Source of the DNA: Anoplopoma fimbria
Lineage: Eukaryota > Chordata > Actinopteri > Perciformes > Anoplopomatidae
Length of the DNA: 64,000 nucleotides
Direction of reading: 5' to 3'
Assembly (NCBI RefSeq): GCF_027596085.1
Contig: NC_072457.1
Span: 5,379,629-5,443,628 of the forward strand
Both the position numbers and the translations under genes were made by a program. Under the pieces are notes generated by a model that saw nothing but the letters and a program-made list of their open reading frames with translations, had not been told where the DNA came from and ran no database searches. Shown one piece after another: positions 12,301-20,932 of the stretch. The first letter of the stretch is position 1. Each line of letters opens with the position of its first letter.

Positions 12301-13024
12301 TGCAACCTCACTATACTTATTATTATATATATAATTATATAATATTATTATATCATTTTAGCATATAAGCATGCACACACTACCATTACGCTCAGCTGAC
12401 CGTTGTTCAAAGGATAATGTAAAAGCTGTTTTTTTAGAAAGTTGCTGTTCAGAAGCCAACCATGAAATCTCAGAAGTCCCAGTGCCCTTGAATGCACCAA
12501 CAGAGAGAGTTTATTAAAACAGTGGCTGATGAAAGCTGGTTGAATTCTCCAAATGTTAAGGAAAGATGCTTCAATGCTACTTTTCTTATCTATGGACGTC
12601 CCACCATTCCTTGCAGCAGGAATATTTAAAGCGACGCACCAGACGTCCGGTTTTAATTGTTTTTTTATTGATAAATTGAAAACATCCTTCTCAGGAGGTT
12701 GGATTCTGTTTTGGTCAGGAATCCTTACTTGAACTATACACCATTGAGTTTGTCACTGTACTCATTTTCTATATAAAAAATAATAAAACAAAAAAAAAAC
12801 ATGAACATATAACGTGAAGGCTCAGCACATTACTGATGTTTGCCTGTAAAATAGATTTATTATGTTTATTATATCTGACTAAAAAACCTTCACACAGGTT
12901 GTTAACAGTGTTTCTTTATATATTTTATACATATATTCATATACCTGCTCTCCGTCTCTGACCTGCAGACAGCTCCAATCCCTTCACCCTGAAACTCTGC
13001 TTCTCCACCTCCTCCCATCTGTGA
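4345..13024 (+). CDS. hnrnpll: heterogeneous nuclear ribonucleoprotein L-like (hnRNP LL), 12 exons, N-terminus missing
   Basis: Nuclear RNA-binding splicing regulator of the hnRNP L/PTB family; family members bind CA-rich RNA and repress or activate nearby exons. Coding exons: 4345-4463, 6631-6868, 7184-7269, 7917-8013, 8185-8257, 9421-9480, 9575-9846, 9966-10087, 10798-10996, 11828-11885, 12051-12152, 12969-13024. They sum to 1482 nt, exactly 494 codons with the TGA, and all phases agree. Counting GAC at 4345 as codon 1, RRM1 lies at about 12-85, RRM2 at 104-180, a Ser/Tyr/Gly-rich linker at 181-283, RRM3 at 283-360 and RRM4 at 403-490. YVMMMPFKRQALVEF in RRM1 and the C-terminal KLCFSTSSHL favour LL over hnRNP L. 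The start codon is not identified; the human protein has roughly 50 more N-terminal residues. The third intron is AT-AC. Confidence 0.92.
5527..6040 (+). repeat. AACCTCAAA(T/G)GA minisatellite interrupted by a LINE fragment
   Basis: Units of about 10 bp, AACCTCAAATG or AACCTCAAAGA, run at 5527-5584 and resume at 5996-6040. Confidence 0.8.
5585..5995 (+). mobile_element. 5'-truncated LINE: ORF2 C-terminus and 3' UTR
   Basis: An open frame from 5585 to the TAA at 5714-5716 reads FKASSDWNNLPVNIQSISSF then QLFKNVL, the typical C-terminal end of reverse transcriptases of fish non-LTR elements (CR1/L2/Rex-like; clade not settled). An AATAAA-containing tail follows. Both edges carry AACCTCAAAAGA (5573-5584 and 5996-6007), a likely 12-bp target-site duplication, though the host minisatellite could give the same match. 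Only about 43 codons remain. Confidence 0.75.
6631..6868 (+). CDS. hnrnpll: hnrnpll exon: rest of RRM1 and start of RRM2
   Basis: Starts with C, completing the Cys codon, then YVMMMPFKRQALVEFDSVES. It carries the RRM1 RNP core, the ITRP linker and KVLLLSIQNPLYPIT, the first strand of RRM2. Donor gtaagt. The hnRNP LL-type MMMPF is the best paralogue discriminator in this gene. Confidence 0.95.
7139..7176. repeat. (CT)n microsatellite acting as polypyrimidine tract
   Basis: About 18 CT units end 8 nt before the acceptor of the 7184 exon. Confidence 0.95.
7184..7269 (+). CDS. hnrnpll: hnrnpll exon: RRM2 middle, ends at a minor-class intron
   Basis: Preceded by a (CT)n tract that serves as polypyrimidine tract. 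Reads DVLYTVCNPVVNVLRIVIFK and continues RNGIQAMVE. The last codon (Glu) is split: GA here and A in the next exon, across an ATATCC...AC intron. Joined to 7917 it gives VEFESVEDAQKAK, as in vertebrate hnRNP LL. Confidence 0.93.
7285..7350. repeat. (GT)33 microsatellite
   Basis: Uninterrupted GT repeat just inside the AT-AC intron. Confidence 0.97.
7690..7776. repeat. terminal fragment of dispersed repeat family B
   Basis: Carries TACTTGAGTAAATGTACCTA and ends ACATTCCACCAGTG, which I recognise as one end of a very common teleost non-autonomous element. Confidence 0.7.
7917..8013 (+). CDS. hnrnpll: hnrnpll exon: end of RRM2
   Basis: Begins right after the AC end of the minor intron. Reads FESVEDAQKAKLALNGADIY, then AGCCTLKIEYAR, the RRM2 RNP and last strand. 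Donor gtaaac is followed after about 10 nt by a CA repeat. Confidence 0.93.
8024..8073. repeat. (CA)n microsatellite next to a 5' splice site
   Basis: About 24 CA units with a few CATA interruptions, starting about 10 nt after the donor at 8014. CA-rich sequence continues to about 8155. Confidence 0.95.
8185..8257 (+). CDS. hnrnpll: hnrnpll exon: linker after RRM2
   Basis: Reads PNRLNVVRNDNSSWDYTKPF then LLQR, the conserved segment just after RRM2. Donor gtagga leads directly into a CA repeat of about 43 units. Confidence 0.93.
8266..8352. repeat. (CA)43 microsatellite next to a 5' splice site
   Basis: Nearly uninterrupted CA repeat starting 8 nt after the donor at 8258. Confidence 0.97.
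9073..9090. repeat. G homopolymer
   Basis: About 17-18 consecutive G in a hnrnpll intron. Its length is likely to be poorly resolved in sequencing. Confidence 0.9.
9304..9356. repeat. (GT)n followed by (GA)n
   Basis: A GT repeat to about 9333, then a GA repeat of about ten units, 65 nt before the acceptor of the 9421 exon. Confidence 0.93.
9421..9480 (+). CDS. hnrnpll: hnrnpll exon: short linker exon
   Basis: 60 nt, reads ERGKGRQRQAILGEHPSNGY, matching the RQRQAILGEHPS stretch of hnRNP LL. The donor gtactg is followed by (TGTC)n, so the 5' splice site is embedded in a tetranucleotide repeat. Confidence 0.92.
9575..9846 (+). CDS. hnrnpll: hnrnpll exon: Ser/Tyr-rich linker and start of RRM3
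   Basis: Reads GSHCPLLPLPANSRYRRGSE, a low-complexity SSYSSAYSSYSSSS run, then SSVAMVSSLHPAKMNCS and FNLFCLYGNVEK, which is RRM3 beta-1/alpha-1. Donor gtgtgt. Confidence 0.94.
9966..10087 (+). CDS. hnrnpll: hnrnpll exon: RRM3 core
   Basis: Reads VKFMKSVPGTALVEMGDEYA then VDRAVTHLNGIKAFGKKLNV, the RNP1-containing part of RRM3. Ends with TG of a Cys codon before gtgagt. Confidence 0.95.
10798..10996 (+). CDS. hnrnpll: hnrnpll exon: RRM3-RRM4 linker and RRM4 start
   Basis: Begins T (completing Cys), then VSKQHAVIPSQVFELADGSS and, after the NNRFSGAQSSRNIIQPP segment, VLHFYNAPPTLSQNQLHK, RRM4 beta-1. Donor gtgagt. Confidence 0.95.
11466..11670 (+). repeat. partial copy of dispersed repeat family A
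   Basis: Shares CATCTTGTTTTTTGCA, the AATAAG...TTTAAGGCGCC-like segment and TGAAAACACACTGTGAAAGG-like sequence with 48530-48660. More diverged than the other copies. Confidence 0.6.
11671..11795 (-). repeat. dispersed repeat (GTTTAGGATTTGTTGGCATC type)
   Basis: On the minus strand it reads CAGTGTTTAGGATTTGTTGG and then GGTTGCAGATTGCAACCAAC, a sequence I remember as frequent in percomorph genomes. A related start, CAGTGTGTAGGATCTGGCGA, occurs at 8630. Confidence 0.5.
11828..11885 (+). CDS. hnrnpll: hnrnpll exon: RRM4
   Basis: 58 nt reading LCTEHNVPAFTKFKIFDAK plus one base of the next codon. Donor gtgagt. Confidence 0.92.
12051..12152 (+). CDS. hnrnpll: hnrnpll exon: RRM4, with tandem NAGNAG acceptor
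   Basis: Reads ASSKTLSGLLEFDCKNEAVE then ALTVLNHHQIRIP. The acceptor is cccagcag, so splicing at 12051 or 12054 would add or remove one Ser/Ala-region residue without shifting the frame. A CTC-rich pyrimidine tract precedes it. Confidence 0.92.
12969..13024 (+). CDS. hnrnpll: hnrnpll last coding exon
   Basis: Completes Asn, then SSNPFTLKLCFSTSSHL and TGA at 13022-13024. The ending matches the hnRNP LL C-terminus. Confidence 0.94.
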
Positions 13025-15629
13025 GCCAGAAACAAGATGGCCGCCACAGTTGCCAGGTTCTCCAGCATGAAGGGGAAGTTTTATTCTTTACAGAAGGAGA
13101 AAATGATGCAGAGTGATGGCAGAGGATTTTGGTTTTTGAGTGATGTGTTTGAATGGATCATTTTAATTGTGTGGTTCTTGTTTATGTTAGCATTGAGATG
13201 GAGAAAAGCGCCTTAATGACATTGAACTTATTTAGTTAACAGGTCATTTGAGCCTCCTTTTAAAACATGAATGATGCCAGCAATCTGAGAGAAAATCTTC
13301 TGCTCCGGATGAAATGTGAATAGACTTTTCCTTCATCAGGTCACTCATGAGAAATCAAATCGATAAATGTCTTTCTCCTCCACAAAAGGCCCTCATATCC
13401 TAAAGAGATATGAAGAAACAGAAATAATCGAATATGAAACAGCTTTTTAGAGGAGCGATGTAGTTGTTGTTGTAACAGACCGAACTCAGGGAGGAATCAC
13501 TAAAAAGTGTAAAACAATCAGATATTAGAGTGTTTATGTTACAATCCTGATATTTTTTTAAGTAATTTTGGTTTGAGCAGTTTAGGATTTGATTAGTTTT
13601 ATTTCATTTCATTGACTTTAAAGTTATTTTATTAACTTAGTTTAGCCGTTAATGGTTAATCAGTGTATGTTGATGACAAACTGAGCTCAAAGATTAGTAG
13701 TTTTATTTGTTGGATTGATTGATTTTAACTAAATGTTTTTAATTAAGGAAAAAGTGTTTTAATTGTTTTAAATATACCTCCTGGGTTTCCTCCACAGTTG
13801 CACTCTGACTTTTTAAGAAGAGGGGGTCGATTCTTGTAATACTGAGGAGCTGATCAATATGATTATTTTATTAGAGTTTCCTCCTTAGTTATCAGTTGGG
13901 ACGTGAAAAGCACAACATTATTCATTTATCGTTTACAGAATAATTTTAAGGATAAAGTCTTTTTTATTTTTCCTTGTTTGAACTGTGACTTTTTTAAGTA
14001 GCAATACTTTGTATTTATGTTCTTACTAAATTAATTAGATTCTCATGTGGTTTCAGAAATTGTGGTTCAGCTGTTTGATGTCAAGTTAGCCACAAGTTAT
14101 TTATAAGGTTGTATTTTCAGCCGCACGCAAGTTTGCAAAAGAAATTATAATATTAAAACAGGTCTTTTCCACAAAAGCAATTAGAGTAAATGTCATGTGT
14201 GATGTGAAGGTTTTGGCCTCAAGGGACTAAACAGTTAGCATGACGCAAAGTTAGCCGTATAACTGCTAAAAACATGAACAGACTTACTGTAGCCATTTAG
14301 AATAACAATAACTTCCATAAGACTTCCACTTACCACAGAACTCAATAACAGTTTTCATGCAAACTGTTTCTTCTGCAATTATCTTGAATGTGTGAGAAGA
14401 AAAGTAGCTATAAAATTTATTTTTATGTGATTTTTTTAACACTTTGAGCAGCACAAACTTAAGTCATTGTATCTCTTTTAATATATCTTAGTATGAGTGT
14501 AATTTTGGGTGAACTGCCCCTTTAGAACATCTTGGAGGAATACTTCACCCACGAAATGACCATTTGTATATCAATGACCACGTGTTACTTTGAATTCTTG
14601 AAGAGGACTTTGTTTTTCTCACAGGCCTCCAGCAAGAAATGTCTTGATGAATTATGGATCGAACTCCACAACAGCAAAACTATATCAAAACGTCCGTTTA
14701 GAAACTCTGACACAACTCATGCAGCATAATCAAAGTTTCATTTTTTCAGTCGTATGCTCAGTACTTCCTAAACACATGCATTTTGACCCAAATCTTTTTA
14801 TTTAAAACACTTCTGCATAAACAGTCTCAGGCTTGAGAAGGCGTGCTACATGTCTATGCAAGTCCAAAGTGTTTTAGGTTTTAGCAAAGATGCACGTGTT
14901 TGGGAAGTAGTCAGCATACAACTTGATAAAAAAACTTGGATATAAATTAAACTGCCCGAGTTGTTTGAGAGTTTGTAGTTTACCTGTTGTAATACACGGC
15001 CTCCATTAATTTAATTGATCTAGACTTTTCTCTGTTTTTTTATTCTACAAGGTTTTCTTCAGCAATTTAAGGCAACACATGGCTAGTAATTGATTGACAA
15101 ATGGACATGTTATGGTTAAAGTATTCCTTTAATGCACAGAGTTTTCATGGTGGTTGAACCATTCAACAGTACTATGTTAGTCCTCATGTATGATTTTGAT
15201 TGACACCAGGCAGCCAATCACAAACCAGTTTTCGCTTCCCATGAATGATGATCGTCATAAAAGTTGTGTCAGTATGCTCTGTTGTCGTGAAGAACATGAG
15301 AAACATGACACATCGCCTGTGAAGGGAAGTTGACTGACTCACACTTTGTTTCTGACTGTGAACTTTGTTTGCCACTGTCTGTTTGTAAGAGTTTTGCTGT
15401 TTATCTTATCTGTGATTGTCTCTGACAAAAAACAAGTCATGTCTAACCATCAGCTGTTTCACTTGTGTTTCCAGGTGTTCAATAGTTACTGTATTTTTTT
15501 CTTAGTTTCCATCATATGTTACCAATGTAAAAAATCTAATCCATAAAACTGCCACTGGATCTGCCATTGAATTGAACTGTTTGCCACAATTTTTGGTTTA
15601 AAGTTGAGTTCTGTGGTCTGCAGAATAAA
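13025..15629 (+). other. hnrnpll: hnrnpll 3' UTR and downstream sequence (extent uncertain)
   Basis: Non-coding and AT-rich after the stop. AATAAA at 15624-15629 is a possible polyadenylation signal, but no cDNA is available. A fold-back element occupies 14534-15130, so either the UTR contains it or the transcript ends earlier. Confidence 0.4.
14534..15130. mobile_element. MITE-like fold-back element
   Basis: Left end GGAGGAATACTTCACCCACG is matched by the inverted right end AAAGGAATACTTTAACCATA, and ATTTGT..ATCAAT continues the match for about 40 bp (imperfect). No transposase frame. Old by its divergence. Confidence 0.7.
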
Positions 15630-16248
15630 CAATGACCTGTAGTCTGAGCCATCTGAAGTCAACATGGTGAATCCATGGATGTATTGTGAATATTCCTATG
15701 TGTCGAAAACTTCTGCTGTCACAATATTTTGGCCTGAAATTAAATAACACGATTCTGGAATCTTTTGTTTATTTGTTTTTGAGCAGCTGGCAGCACTGAA
15801 TGAAGTGCTCTCATACTGAGCTGCTGTCGTTAAGGAAGCTCCAGACTCCAGATTTTAGGTTCAGATACTGAAGCCGCTCACAACATGAAAACAAGCAGAT
15901 GCAAAAACGTCATGCTGAGTCTCAGTCACAAGGAAGCAGGAACATAATCTGCATAATAACATAAGCTTTCATTACTTATCATCCAAGAATTGTGGCTTGA
16001 TTAGCGTTTTCATCAATAATTCAGAGGCCAAATAATTTCAGATCTGAATCCTCTGTGAGGACTCTGGAGCCTCGATCCTGCTCCGCTCAACAGCAGCACA
16101 ACAGCTAACTTTACTTACAGACGTTTGAGCTGTATCACCCTGCAAAACTGCAGGTCAGAGCCTCATCTGTCCCCGAATTTTATTTGAATATTACAGATAA
16201 GTCCTGCATGTATTTAATTTTGTGAAGTTCTCATTGGGTGGAATATGA

Positions 16249-16488
16249 TCTCAAAAAAGACAAAATGCAAAATGACCTCAAAAAAAGAACCCAAGGCACA
16301 CTGTAGAGTTTGTGCAAAATATAAAATTCCTCTTTTTTAATTCTACCTCACTGATGAAGACCTGTGCTGGTTGCAATTGGTCAATTTGCCATGTAGAATA
16401 AAGGCCTTTTTAGTTTGCACAAATCCTGCAGTGTGCCTTGAATGATTTTTTTCAAGGAGAGTTGCATTTTATACTTTTTTGAGGCCAT
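16249..16488. mobile_element. fold-back element with long imperfect inverted repeats
   Basis: The left side AAGGCACACTGTAGAGTTTG and the right side (inverse) AAGGCACACTGCAGGATTTG pair. Together with outer CTCAAAAAAG and ATGCAA blocks the arms are about 70 nt each, around a core with ACTGATGAAGACCTGTGCTG. Non-coding. Confidence 0.75.
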
Positions 16489-18007
16489 ATTTCAACCGTG
16501 CAACAAGCCCTTCACGACATTAAATAAGCACAGTTCACCTGGAGGATCCAAAGACTCCTCCACTGTCTTTATATAAGTCCTGTGTTGCTACTTGTGACTG
16601 GTTCATAGAACGCAGTGTCTTTTTCTGTTGTGGCAGGTGTAAAAAAATGAATAAAGGTGTAAGTAAATGACAGTTGAAAGTGCTTCTGCTGCAAATGTGT
16701 GAGCGGTCTGTGTTCAGATAACAGTCAACCGCACTAACATGAATGTGTGGAGACACAGTAGAAAGTGTAATCTGATCAAACCAGCTGCAGAGGACGTCCT
16801 GTGACACACAACGCAGAGGAAACGAGTGCAAAGAGACAACTGCTTTTTTTTCTAGTAAGAAAATGTGCAGGATTCCCAGCATGCACTGGATGAGGACGGA
16901 TTCACAGGAAAAAGGACATTTTCCCCTTGACAGACATTATTTAGTGTGGCAGGAGGGAATCTGCTGACCGTCTACACTCAAATCCGTTTTCTACAGAAGA
17001 GTCACAAGGCTTCAAAAACAAGTTCTGACATTCAGGCTGAATTATGTCTGGTATGTAGTATGTTCCGGTCCATTTTCAGCACAACTTGTATCGTTAAAAT
17101 ACCTGAAACTATTAGTTGTATGGGATGGTGACCTAATTTGGATTAGAGCACATAATTTAAAAATCGATTGGTCCTGTCTCTGGATGATCTTAGCTACAGT
17201 ATCTGACAATAAAAACAATGTTCCAAACCCAAAAAAAAATATCTTAAAGTCAATATCTATTATTTAAAGCTGCAGAAATCAATATTTTTTTATATTAATA
17301 AATGACTTGATTAATGTTTTTTAACCTTTATTTAGCTCCTAGATTTTGCAGCACATTTACTCTCTATTTCAGAACATTTTTATTATTTTACAAACTGAAA
17401 CTTTACTATTTTGGTTATCAGTGTTGTTTCAAGCTGCAGCAGGCAGCTGTTTATTGATAAACCCAGCTCAGCAGCAAACAGACACAGTTAGAGACTAGCT
17501 GGTGAACATAGTGGAGCATTTATCAGCTAAAAAGACAGATATTTCCCTCATGAGTAGGTGGAGACCAAAAAGATAGACAATGATGGACTTACATGCATCA
17601 GATGGACACAAGCATGACTCTTAATGAATGCTCATGTTGTTCTATAACTGCTGGATGTGTAAGTTAAGTAGGAAACTGTTTTCTTACTGGGTTGCCACAA
17701 CAGTTTAATAATGATAATATGTCAGTACTATGTTTACAGCTTGTTGCACTGCCACCAAGTTGCCAAAAAACACAGTTTTAACGGTTCTCTCCAGCTCTGA
17801 GCTGAGACGTTTACGCTAAACCTTCCTAAGAACAAGCAGGTACGAGTGGTTTATCCTGACAAGCAGGGAGAGTTCTCGTATAATCCCACTGTTCATTTTT
17901 TCATCACTGATTCTGAAAAGCTTAAGCATGAAACTGGGACAAACTGCTCATACGACACCTCTGCAATGGCCAGCAAACTTTAAATAAAAATGTTTTTCTT
18001 TAAAGAA

Positions 18008-18730
18008 AATGGATGACTCATTAACTTAAGTAGCAAAAAGTAATAACACTACACTGTGAAAATACTCCACAAATCCCAGCATTCAAAACCTTACTTAAGT
18101 GTTATCAGTAAAATGTTAAAAAGAAACTATGAAAAGTACAAGTATTCATTGTGCAGTAAAATGTTCCCTGTCAGTGTTTTACAATTATAAATGATGTTTC
18201 TGGATTATTATTACTGTTGCAACAATGTGTATGTTGCATTTAACTGCTTGGATGTTTTTTTTGGATTTCTTAACTCTTGTATGCACGGAAGGGTAGTTTA
18301 ATCAACATCAATGTATCATATTCTATGAGATCATATGTTTGTCCTGTGAGAACCACAAATCTTTATCTACGCTGTTGTAAGCCTGCAAATTTCCCCGCTG
18401 CGGGACTAATAAAGGATTATCTTATCTTATCTTATCTTAACAAAGTCAACTTTTCATTAGCTCAGAAAAAACAGCCCTGTTTTCAGCTTTGAGAAGATGC
18501 ATTTTCCATCAGATCCAAGTGACTTTTTCATTTACAACATTTAGTAAGAATAAAAAAATATAGTAAGACTTCAAAGTCAGTTTATCACAAATATTCAGAA
18601 TCTACACACCTGGAGACATTTACACTGGAAGGGAAGGGAAGGGGATGAAAAATGAAAAGTAACTTTAGCTGTGAGATAAATGTAGTGAAGTAAATAGTAT
18701 AGTATTTCCCACTGAGATGTAGTAGAGTTA
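18008..18730. repeat. family B repeat with a nested retroposon tail
   Basis: Matches 47186-47690 over GGGTAGTTTAATCAACATCA, ATCATATTCTATGAGATCAT and ATGCATTTTCCATCAGATCC. The match is interrupted only by about 75 bp at 18366-18440, absent from the other copy. Confidence 0.75.
18366..18440 (+). mobile_element. retroposon 3' tail nested in family B repeat
   Basis: Reads AAATTTCCCCGCTGCGGGAC, TAATAAAGGATTATC and (TTATC)n, the 3' end of a common fish retroposon. The same tail appears inverted at 39150-39230 and in the array at 40109. Confidence 0.8.
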
Positions 18731-18956
18731 TATTGTTTCATTTTCATTTGGTCTTAGTATTTTATCTTATATTTGTTTACTATATTTTACCAATTTCACT
18801 TGATTTTATTTATTTTGTTTGTTTATTTGATTGTCACTTGTTATTTCATTTTGTTTTGATCAATAAATTGTTCTTAATGTTTCTTATATTGCACTGTTTT
18901 GCTGGCTTGTCTGTTGAAGCACTTTGTAAACCTTGTTTTTTAAAGGTGCTATATAA

Positions 18957-18961
18957 ATAAA

Positions 18962-18995
<34 letters not shown>

Positions 18996-19086
18996 GAGTT
19001 GAAGTATTACGTCGCATAAATAAAAATGTTATTATTATTATTATTATTATTATTAGAGTTGAAGTATTAAGTTGCATAAATAAAAA

Positions 19087-19127
<41 letters not shown>

Positions 19128-19185
19128 GAGTTGAAGTATTAAGTTTGAATCCAAATTAAATCCAGTTCTTGATGTACTTATATTA

Positions 19186-19262
<77 letters not shown>
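18957..19262. repeat. (ATT)n arrays with a repeated 33-nt spacer
   Basis: Blocks of ATT are separated by GAGTTGAAGTATTAAGTTGC and ATAAATAAAAATG, present about three times. A last uninterrupted block runs from about 19187 to 19262. Confidence 0.93.
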
Positions 19263-19263
<1 letters not shown>

Positions 19264-19264
19264 C

Positions 19265-19930
19265 TTTCTATTGAGGCGAGCATTAACAAGGGGCGGGGCT
19301 TCAAGGAGGGGTATTTTAGGACCGCGCGGACACCGCCGCAGCTCCGAGTTCTGTGACGTCAGTCTGCTGCTACCAGCGGGTCAGGAAAAGATGGCGGCGG
19401 AGGCGAACAGGTTGAAGCAGCGGAATCACAAAAACAGCATCTTTAGAGAAGGTAATTAAACGTATATCGGGAGTGAGAAAATTGTATTCACCGACGCCAC
19501 AGATGAGAGCGGGTTTTTTTTTAAATGCCTGCGTGCTCTCCACCGCCGTGATTCCCCGTTGAAGGTGGTGTAAATGACACTGCAGGCAGCGCTCCGCTCC
19601 GCTTTTGTCGAATAATCGCACCTCCTTTTGCCGCTCCGCTTCGCTTCGCTTCGCACCGCGCCGCGCTGCTCGCCGCCGCGTTGCGAGCGGGTAGAATGTC
19701 ATTCAAAAAACCGTTGGTGACCGTTAGCCCCCGCTGTGACCGGTGAACGGTCGCGGAGCCGGCCGGCGTTGAGCGCTGCTCAGCCGGCCAGCTCCCCGCG
19801 GTCCTCCCCTTCAGCTGGAGGGGTTTGTTGTTAGCATGTCGGCTAACTCTGCTAGCTGGTTAGCCTCCTTGTGCTAGCTCGTCATTGTTCTGACAGCTGT
19901 TCAGCGGCTGTGCTGCTAACGACGCTTAAC
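19265..19930 (+). promoter_or_regulatory. atl2: CpG-rich promoter and 5' UTR of atl2
   Basis: An abrupt change from (ATT)n to CpG-dense sequence around the first exon. A full CRE palindrome TGACGTCA lies at 19354-19361, 30 nt before the ATG. CpG density stays high into intron 1 (about 19750-19800), as in vertebrate CpG-island promoters. No TATA box is evident. Confidence 0.75.
19391..19451 (+). CDS. atl2: atl2 first coding exon
   Basis: ATG at 19391 opens [20 protein letters not shown] plus one base. Donor gtaatt. It joins exon 2 in frame. The segment is not strongly conserved, so the start rests on frame, CpG context and lack of an upstream in-frame exon. Confidence 0.85.
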
Positions 19931-20508
19931 ACGTGTACCAGCTCTGATTATTATTATTATTATTATTATTATTATTTATTATTATTATGTTATTTATTTT
20001 ATATATTGTTTTAAAGAAGCAGGGGAATATTAAATATATGTATGTATATTTATTATTATGTTATTCATTTTATGTTATTGTTTTAAAGAAGCAGGGGAAT
20101 ATTAAATATATGTATGTATATATATTTAATATTATTATAATATTCATTTTATTTATTGTTTTTTTAAAGAAGCAGGGGAATATTAAATATAAATATATAT
20201 ATATTATCATTTTTATTTTTTTCTACATTGTAGATTAATATTGAAGACATCCAAATTATATATATATATATTTATTATTATAATAATTGTATTATGAATT
20301 ATATATATATATTTTTTAAAGAAGCAGGGGAATATTAAATATAACTATATATATATTTATTATTATTATTATCATTATTTTAATTTTTTTCTACATTGTA
20401 GATTAATATTGAAGACATCCAAATTATATATATATATTTATTATTATCATTTTATTATGAATTATATATATATTTTTTTTAAAGAAGCAGGGGAATATTA
20501 AATATAAC

Positions 20509-20539
<31 letters not shown>

Positions 20540-20684
20540 TATTATTATTTTTCTACATTGTAGATTAATATTGAAGACATCCAAATTGTGTGTATATATT
20601 TATATATTTATTATCATCGTTATTATGAATTATATATATCTTTTTTTTTTTTTTTTTTTTAAAGAAGCAGGGGAATATTATATA

Positions 20685-20733
<49 letters not shown>

Positions 20734-20880
20734 ATATTATATATTTTTTTATTATCATGTTATGAATTATATATATATATTTTTTAAAGAAGCAGGGGAA
20801 TATTATTTATACATATTTATCATGTTTTCTTTGAATTATGTATTTTTTTAAGAAGCAGGGGAATAGTGTGTGTGTATATA

Positions 20881-20932
<52 letters not shown>

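Larger units (their letters stand above)
15630..19264. other. intergenic region between hnrnpll and atl2
   Basis: No gene seen on either strand. Contains the fold-back element at 16249, a family B copy at 18008 and (ATT)n arrays at 18957. Confidence 0.6.
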
